Assembly (NCBI GenBank): GCA_021163525.1
Contig: JAGGTX010000106.1
Location: 1 to 6,641, forward strand
Direction: 5' to 3'
DNA from: Caldifarciminota bacterium
GTDB taxonomy: Bacteria > Hydrothermota > UBA3072 > B12-G15
DNA length: 6,641 bases
Shown in pieces: positions 1 to 4,485 of this stretch. Both the position numbers and the translations under genes were made by a program. Position 1 is the first letter of the stretch, and every line of letters starts with the position of its first letter. The notes beneath the pieces are model-generated. The model had not been told where the DNA came from. It did no database searches and worked only from the letters and a program-made list of their open reading frames with translations.

Positions 1-613
1 ATGCAACATTCTCATCTATCCCGAGAATACCACCACCACAGCAGTTTTTTAGCGTGGTATAGTCCACACTCTCTGCTCCCGTGACCATAATCAGTTCATC
101 AAGGGAAACAGGTGCCTCAGGATTATCAAACTCCTCATAAATCTCTGAGGGTTTCAGATAGTGGCAACCATAGTGTGGGGCAAATCTGAAACCTTCAAGG
201 GGTTCAACAATGAATTTCTTGAGTTCGGTTATTCCAAGGTCCTCATAGAGTATCCTTGCGAAGTGCTTCACCTCTATGTTCCCGTTGTATCTAACATTTC
301 CCAGTTTTTCATTAATAATCTCCCTCAACTCCTCATCCTCTTTCAAAGCCTTATTCACCTCTGTCAGGGTAGAAGTGCATGCACTGCAGAGGGTGCATAT
401 GTCAAGCCCTCTGTTCTCGGCAAGCGCAAGGTTTCTGGCTGCCATGAGGAATGATGTTTCAACATCCACAGCCTTCACAGGAAAACCACAACAGGTGAAT
501 TCATCAATATCCACAAGGTGAAGCCCTATTCTCTCTGCCACCTTTCTTGCTGCAATCTCATAGTTCATCCCCCTCACAGGAACAGTGCATCCGAGGAAAA
601 GTGCATACTTCAT
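1..613 (-). CDS. hdrB: HdrB, noncubane [4Fe-4S] catalytic subunit of heterodisulfide reductase; 3' end beyond window
   Basis: The frame starts at ATG 611-613 and is open to the left edge; 204 residues are visible of a family usually near 290-300, so about a third is missing. It starts MKYALFLGCTVP and has the first CCG domain complete: C9, C41-C42-G43, then C76 and C79 (CSAC), with an extra C73. The second CCG domain is partly visible: C150 (HYGCHYL) and C191-C192-G193 (KNCCGGG); its final CxxC should lie beyond the edge. In characterised HdrB these cysteines bind two noncubane [4Fe-4S] clusters that reduce the CoM-S-S-CoB disulfide. In a non-methanogen the acceptor would be a different thiol/disulfide and is not shown by this sequence. 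The start overlaps the hdrC stop as ATGA, with GGGGGTGAG just upstream. Confidence 0.95.
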   Translation of the reverse strand, partial: MKYALFLGCTVPVRGMNYEIAARKVAERIGLHLVDIDEFTCCGFPVKAVDVETSFLMAARNLALAENRGLDICTLCSACTSTLTEVNKALKEDEELREIINEKLGNVRYNGNIEVKHFARILYEDLGITELKKFIVEPLEGFRFAPHYGCHYLKPSEIYEEFDNPEAPVSLDELIMVTGAESVDYTTLKNCCGGGILGIDENVA

Positions 614-1110
614 TTCTCACCCCCTGCAAGCCTTGAAATCCCTGTTTTATCCATAATCTCCTTCAGCACCTTACCCTTCCTATGTATCTTTGGAAGACCA
701 AACTTCTCTCTCTTCTTGTTATCAAAATCAGCAACCTCGTATAGACCATCAAAACTGGAAAGTGCCTTTACCTGTTCAATATAGGATGGATGGACATACC
801 CTTCCTGAACAGCTATGTTCTTCAATGCGTTCATAAGGTCTGTTATTCTAACATCCTGCGGACACCTTTCACTGCAGGTATAACATGAGGAACAGAGCCA
901 GATAAAATCACTCTTCAGCACCTCGTCCTTCATACCAAGAAGCACCATGTGGATTATCTTCCTGGGATTATACCTCTCGTCAATCTCCCTAACAGGGCAA
1001 CCAGCAGTGCAGGTTCCACAGGCAAAGCATCTTGTGATGTTTTCACCACCAGGTGTGGACGCAACCCGAAACTTAAAATTGGGGTCAAGTTTTGTCAGTG
1101 ATATTGCCAT
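610..1110 (-). CDS. hdrC: HdrC, 2x[4Fe-4S] electron-transfer subunit of heterodisulfide reductase
   Basis: A 166-residue soluble iron-sulfur protein that passes electrons from HdrA FAD to HdrB. Two classical [4Fe-4S] motifs are visible: C28/C31/C34/C38 (CFACGTCTAGCP) and C73/C76/C79/C83 (CSSCYTCSERCP). The spacing between them and the helical C-terminal part (from about residue 90) fit HdrC, here slightly short for the family. The start is taken as ATG at 1108-1110 because GGAGG lies five bases upstream; a TTG four codons earlier is possible but has no good ribosome binding site. There is one base between the protease stop and this ATG, and a 4-base ATGA overlap with hdrB. There is no membrane segment, so this is the soluble HdrABC type, not the membrane-bound HdrDE type. 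An HdrC-like subunit of another complex is unlikely given the neighbours. Confidence 0.94.
   Translation of the reverse strand: MAISLTKLDPNFKFRVASTPGGENITRCFACGTCTAGCPVREIDERYNPRKIIHMVLLGMKDEVLKSDFIWLCSSCYTCSERCPQDVRITDLMNALKNIAVQEGYVHPSYIEQVKALSSFDGLYEVADFDNKKREKFGLPKIHRKGKVLKEIMDKTGISRLAGGEK
616..624 (-). promoter_or_regulatory. Shine-Dalgarno site for hdrB
   Basis: GGGGGTGAG inside the end of hdrC, two or three bases before the hdrB ATG in the ATGA overlap. Its core GGTGA is complementary to the 16S 3' end. Confidence 0.65.
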
Positions 1111-1111
1111 G

Positions 1112-1576
1112 TCATCCTCCAAGTTCTTCCTTTTTTATGAACTCCACAAAACTATCAATGTTTTTCTTCACCTCATCTGAGAGTTCCTCTCCAAATTTCT
1201 GGTCGGGATTCACCTCCATCACATATATCCTTATATCCTCGGGCATCTCCATACCTAATTTTTTCCCCAGATCAATTGCTGTATAGAGATTTATTGTGTG
1301 GGGAGATGTTAGATGCCATGAATGGGATAGGTCTTCAAGCCCAAGTTTTTTGAAAGTTCCAGGATTCTCTCCAGGCGTGGAATCAACAAAAACAACCTCC
1401 CTAAAACCATTTATCACATCAAGTATCCTGAATCCACCAATGGAACCTGTTTCAAAAACCACACCATTTTTCCTGTGCTCATCACTCAACCTCTCAACAA
1501 CCCTGATGCCAAGGCTGTCATCGGATAGAATGGGGTTACCAAGCCCGAAAATCAGTTTATCCCCTCTTGATGACAT
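1112..1576 (-). CDS. [NiFe]-hydrogenase maturation endopeptidase (HycI/HybD/FrhD family)
   Basis: A 154-residue protease predicted to cut the C-terminal tail from MvhA after nickel insertion. The N-terminal GLGNPILSDDSLG (residues 11-23) is the family signature. By alignment in the mind with HybD (Ni-binding E16, D62, H93), the equivalents are D20, D65 (VFVDSTPGE) and H93 (SPHTINL), all present. The chosen ATG (1574-1576) lies inside the 3' end of mvhA, giving a 20-base overlap, with GGGAAG eight bases upstream, and it leaves the usual short lead before the GxGN motif. In-frame starts further upstream would add up to 11 residues within mvhA coding sequence. The stop is one base before the hdrC ATG. 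The family is certain; MvhA as substrate is inferred from adjacency. Confidence 0.9.
   Translation of the reverse strand: MSSRGDKLIFGLGNPILSDDSLGIRVVERLSDEHRKNGVVFETGSIGGFRILDVINGFREVVFVDSTPGENPGTFKKLGLEDLSHSWHLTSPHTINLYTAIDLGKKLGMEMPEDIRIYVMEVNPDQKFGEELSDEVKKNIDSFVEFIKKEELGG
1116..1120 (-). promoter_or_regulatory. Shine-Dalgarno site deciding the hdrC start
   Basis: GGAGG inside the last codons of the protease gene, five bases before ATG 1108-1110. It supports that ATG over the TTG at 1120-1122, which overlaps this site and would leave it unusable. Confidence 0.8.
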
Positions 1577-3032
1577 CAACCAGTCTTCCCTTCCCATCAA
1601 ATATTTCAATCTTTATAGGCATTGTTCCAGGAAGTGAATGGGTGGCACATGACAAGCATGGGTCGTAATTCCTGAACGCCATCTCCACCATATTCAGTAT
1701 TCCCTGGTCTGCCTTTCCGTTCTTTATCAGTGCCTGTGCAGCCTTCTTCACAGACATATTCATGGCGGCATAGTTGAATGCAGTTGCAACAATCAGGTTC
1801 AGTTCAGTAATGAGTCCATTCTCATCTGCCCTGTAATGGTGGATAAGTGAACCCCTTGGTGCCTCAATCCCACCTATACCTTCACCCTTATAGGTCTTCT
1901 CATCAGGCATTGTCCTCACTTTCTTATCGGTTATTTCAGGGTCGTTACACAGTTCAACAATCCTTTCAGCAGCATACAGGCACTCTATTGCCCTTGCCCA
2001 GTGGAATGTGAGTGTATAATGGGCTGGCTTCCCACCAAGGAAGTCAAAGAATTTCTCGTATGCTGCCTGTGCCCTTGGGGTGGTGAAGCCTTCAGATGCA
2101 TTCAGTCTCCCAAGCGGTGCACTCCTCATAACACCGGAGTCGCATCCATCAACAAATCCCTTCCAGCCAATATCCTTAAGATAGGGGAATTTCAAATATG
2201 TCCATGGTTCCACATGCTCTGCAATATGGTCAAGGTACTCCTCTGGTTTAAACTTCAGGATTTCCTTTCCATCAGGGTTAACAACCCTGAATACCCCCTC
2301 ATAAAAGTTTACTTTATTCTGGTCGTCAACAAGTCCTATGTAGTTTGTTTCGTGATAATAAACATCCTTGCTCAGTATGAGTTCAAGATACCTTGGATTC
2401 TGGAGTATGAATTTATCAACAACATCAAGCGTGAACTCGCAGAATTCAACCAGGGACTCACCCATTTTTAAGATTTCTTTTCTGTCCTCTTCTGTAAGTG
2501 GATGTGATACACCACCAGGTATGGAATATACAGGGTGGGTTGATTTGCCACCAAGCATATCCTCAATCTTCACTGCATAAGCCCTGTTCTGTATAACCTT
2601 CTTACCTACATCAAGCCCAACCTTCTCTATAACCCCAAAGATGTTCCTCTTTGCCGGGTCTGCATCAGGACCAACAATAAAATCAGGTGCTGGACCAAGT
2701 GCATATATATGTTCAAGGTGCGATTCAAGAAAGTGAGCAAGATAACCCATTTCCCTCAGTTTCTTACCCGTTGGTGGTGGCTCAACACCATACACACCGT
2801 CTGCTGCCTTTGAGGATGCTATGTGATGTGCCCAGGGACAAACACCACAGAGCCTTGTTACAATCCTTGGCATCTCCTCAACAGGTCTTCCCTTACAGAA
2901 CTCCTCAAAACCTCGCAACTCCACAATCTGGAAGTATGCATCCTCAACATTCCCCTTTGAATCAAGGAATATGGCTATCTTTGCATGGCCTTCCAATCTG
3001 GTAACAGGGTCTATCTTTATCTCTTTTCCCAT
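1557..3032 (-). CDS. mvhA: MvhA, F420-non-reducing [NiFe]-hydrogenase large (catalytic) subunit
   Basis: A 491-residue large subunit carrying the Ni-Fe(CN)2CO site that splits H2. Motif L1 is RLCGVCPWAHH with Ni/Fe ligands C62 and C65; motif L2 near the end is DPCLSCATH with C459, C462 and H465. Other family landmarks are RLEGH (12-16), a HPVYSIPGG segment, GRLNASEGFTTPRAQ and EAPRG. After H465 there is a 26-residue tail of the kind removed by a maturation endopeptidase once nickel is inserted, and a candidate protease is the next gene. Both L2 cysteines are coded by TGC/TGT, so this is a plain-cysteine enzyme, not a selenocysteine (Vhu) form. The ATG is fixed by AAGGAGG four bases upstream, overlapping the mvhG stop. 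Its neighbours place it in group 3c, feeding HdrA. Confidence 0.97.
   Translation of the reverse strand: MGKEIKIDPVTRLEGHAKIAIFLDSKGNVEDAYFQIVELRGFEEFCKGRPVEEMPRIVTRLCGVCPWAHHIASSKAADGVYGVEPPPTGKKLREMGYLAHFLESHLEHIYALGPAPDFIVGPDADPAKRNIFGVIEKVGLDVGKKVIQNRAYAVKIEDMLGGKSTHPVYSIPGGVSHPLTEEDRKEILKMGESLVEFCEFTLDVVDKFILQNPRYLELILSKDVYYHETNYIGLVDDQNKVNFYEGVFRVVNPDGKEILKFKPEEYLDHIAEHVEPWTYLKFPYLKDIGWKGFVDGCDSGVMRSAPLGRLNASEGFTTPRAQAAYEKFFDFLGGKPAHYTLTFHWARAIECLYAAERIVELCNDPEITDKKVRTMPDEKTYKGEGIGGIEAPRGSLIHHYRADENGLITELNLIVATAFNYAAMNMSVKKAAQALIKNGKADQGILNMVEMAFRNYDPCLSCATHSLPGTMPIKIEIFDGKGRLVDVIKRG
1585..1590 (-). promoter_or_regulatory. Probable Shine-Dalgarno site for the maturation protease
   Basis: GGGAAG within mvhA, eight bases before ATG 1574-1576. 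It is weaker than the other sites in the unit, which would suit lower, coupled expression of a maturation enzyme. The low-expression point is inference. Confidence 0.45.
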
Positions 3033-3036
3033 ATTG

Positions 3037-3043
3037 CCTCCTT
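3037..3043 (-). promoter_or_regulatory. Strong Shine-Dalgarno site for mvhA
   Basis: AAGGAGG on the minus strand, four bases before the mvhA ATG. It fills most of the 9-base gap and overlaps the mvhG stop codon (TAAGGAGG). It is the longest anti-16S match among the junctions and fixes the mvhA start. Confidence 0.85.
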
Positions 3044-4055
3044 ATTTATCCTGCACTACCCTGTGGAGGAGTGACTTTGGCAGAGAGAATCTATAAAAAC
3101 AGCCAAGTGGGTCCTTCATCTGGGAAACAAACTTCTCTATATCCTCCTCTGAAAGTTCAAGTTCATTCTCTGATACACCGAATATGGATGCAAGTGCTGA
3201 AAGCATTGAGCCTCCCTGGTCCATTACCCTGGATGTTGGCCCCATACATCCCCTGCACGGCATATTTGCCTCAATACAGGGTGCACCACATCCAGCCCTT
3301 GTTGCAGGACCAAGACAGAGAATTCCCTGTTCAAGGAAGCATTTCTCAGGGTCTGGTTCAACCTCTGTGATCAACCTTAGTTTATCTATCTTTATCTTCT
3401 TCCCCTTCCCCGGATTCCTGGGGCATTCATCACAGAGGGTCTTTTCCTCGGCAATCACACTCCCCTTTGGTGGTAGTTCAAGCTTACCTTCAACCCAGCC
3501 TTTAATCAGGTTGAGTATCTGCATGTTCATCACATGGGTGGGAGGACAGGCAGGGACATAGTAATCAACATCAACTACATCATCAAGTGCATAGACCTCA
3601 TCATAGAATTCTGGAAGTGTGAGTTTATGCCCCTTCTCATCCGTCCATTCAGTCTGGGGATATATCCCCTCTGGATTATCCGTTGAAAAGGTCTTTTTAT
3701 ATACGGTTTCAAATATCTTCGCCCTGTTTGAGACATTTGCCAGCCCGGGTATCCCACCAAGATGTGCACACGCACCATAGGCTATCAAAATCTGACACTT
3801 CTCCCTCATTATCTTTGCAAACTCTTCATTGTCTGAATTTCTCACAGCACCGTGGTAGAGTCCAATGGTGATTGACTTGTCGGGCATCTTTATGAGGTCA
3901 TCATACTTTACATCAAGGAGCGTTGGAGAGAACACAATGTCCGCAACCTCAATGAGTTCAAAGAGTTTCTCACTGAAGTTTACAACTGCAATATCGCATC
4001 CAACACAGCTCGCACCCCTTTTCAGGGCTAATGTAATTTTCTTTTTATCCGGCAT
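3042..4055 (-). CDS. mvhG: MvhG, F420-non-reducing [NiFe]-hydrogenase small subunit
   Basis: A 337-residue small subunit of a group 3c-type [NiFe]-hydrogenase. It relays electrons from the active site in MvhA to MvhD. The proximal [4Fe-4S] cluster ligands are C17 and C20 (ASCVGC), C96 (YGACAHLGG) and C170 (VPACPPT). Eight further cysteines, C208, C211, C239, C247, C256, C260, C267 and C270, can ligate two more [4Fe-4S] clusters. There is no twin-arginine signal peptide, which fits a cytoplasmic enzyme. The start ATG overlaps the end of mvhD by 11 bases and has AGGTGA just upstream. The gene ends 9 bases before mvhA. It resembles FrhG-type small subunits, but the neighbours mvhD and hdrA make the Mvh assignment preferable to an F420-reducing one, since no frhB is present in the window. 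Confidence 0.95.
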   Translation of the reverse strand: MPDKKKITLALKRGASCVGCDIAVVNFSEKLFELIEVADIVFSPTLLDVKYDDLIKMPDKSITIGLYHGAVRNSDNEEFAKIMREKCQILIAYGACAHLGGIPGLANVSNRAKIFETVYKKTFSTDNPEGIYPQTEWTDEKGHKLTLPEFYDEVYALDDVVDVDYYVPACPPTHVMNMQILNLIKGWVEGKLELPPKGSVIAEEKTLCDECPRNPGKGKKIKIDKLRLITEVEPDPEKCFLEQGILCLGPATRAGCGAPCIEANMPCRGCMGPTSRVMDQGGSMLSALASIFGVSENELELSEEDIEKFVSQMKDPLGCFYRFSLPKSLLHRVVQDK

Positions 4056-4485
4056 CTCTCACCTCTTGTTTTTTTCTATAGGGACTTGGACCAAGTTCCT
4101 TTATCTCATTAACAAACTCATTTATAACCTGTGCAAACTTCTGCCCTTCACCAGCGCTGACCCACTCAAGCCTGAACCTCTTTGGATTCAAACCAAACTG
4201 CTGCAGAAGAAGTTTCAGAAGTGCCATCCTTCTTCTTGTTCTGTAATTACCCCCGATGTAATGGCAATCACCTGGGTGGCATCCAGCAACCATCACACCA
4301 TCAGCACCATTTTTGAAAGCATAAAGAATAAATTCAGGGTCAACCCTTGCTGAGCACATTGTCCTTATCTGCCTGAACTCTGTGGGCATCTGTAATCTTG
4401 AAACACCAGCAAGGTCTGCACCTGCATAGGCACACCAGTTGCATGTAAAAACAAGGATATTCAGTTTATCATCATTATTACTCAT
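4045..4485 (-). CDS. mvhD: MvhD, [2Fe-2S] electron-transfer subunit linking hydrogenase to HdrA
   Basis: A 146-residue protein of the MvhD/FrhD-like delta subunit family (usual length about 130-150), which carries electrons from the hydrogenase small subunit to HdrA. The N-terminal motif FTCNWCAYAGAD gives C15 and C18. C44 (RTMCS) and C69/C74 (GCHPGDC) complete the five conserved cysteines associated with the [2Fe-2S] site. No signal peptide or membrane segment is seen, so it is a soluble cytoplasmic protein. The ATG overlaps the hdrA stop as ATGA (4482-4485), preceded by GGAGG four bases upstream, indicating translational coupling. The last 11 bases overlap the start of mvhG. In some lineages MvhD is fused to HdrA; here it is a separate protein. 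Position and motif agree, so I am very sure. Confidence 0.95.
   Translation of the reverse strand: MSNNDDKLNILVFTCNWCAYAGADLAGVSRLQMPTEFRQIRTMCSARVDPEFILYAFKNGADGVMVAGCHPGDCHYIGGNYRTRRRMALLKLLLQQFGLNPKRFRLEWVSAGEGQKFAQVINEFVNEIKELGPSPYRKKQEVRDAG
4059..4064 (-). promoter_or_regulatory. Shine-Dalgarno site for mvhG
   Basis: AGGTGA located inside the 3' end of mvhD, three bases before the mvhG ATG. It supports the 11-base gene overlap as real. Confidence 0.65.

Noticed and set aside
1120..1122. TTG as the start of hdrC
   Set aside because: It overlaps the GGAGG that serves the ATG at 1108-1110 and has no good ribosome binding site of its own.
1577..1609. Longer N-terminus for the maturation protease (up to 11 more residues)
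   Set aside because: It lies wholly inside mvhA, and the extra residues are not typical of the family, whose GxGN motif is close to the start. The ATG at 1574-1576 with GGGAAG upstream fits better, although ATG 1595-1597 cannot be fully excluded.
1640..1664. Selenocysteine version of the MvhA L2 motif (as in Vhu-type enzymes)
   Set aside because: The ligand codons read TGC and TGT, and there is no in-frame TGA before the TAA stop.
2001..2471. 156-residue open frame on the plus strand
   Set aside because: It is antisense to mvhA, whose conserved motifs account for the region.
3575..3778. 67-residue open frame on the minus strand in another frame
   Set aside because: It is nested entirely within mvhG, arginine- and methionine-rich, with no domain; a shadow frame.
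3865..4353. 162-residue open frame on the plus strand
   Set aside because: It lies opposite mvhD and the start of mvhG. The encoded sequence shows no recognisable domain, and it is explained by the codon use of the real minus-strand genes.
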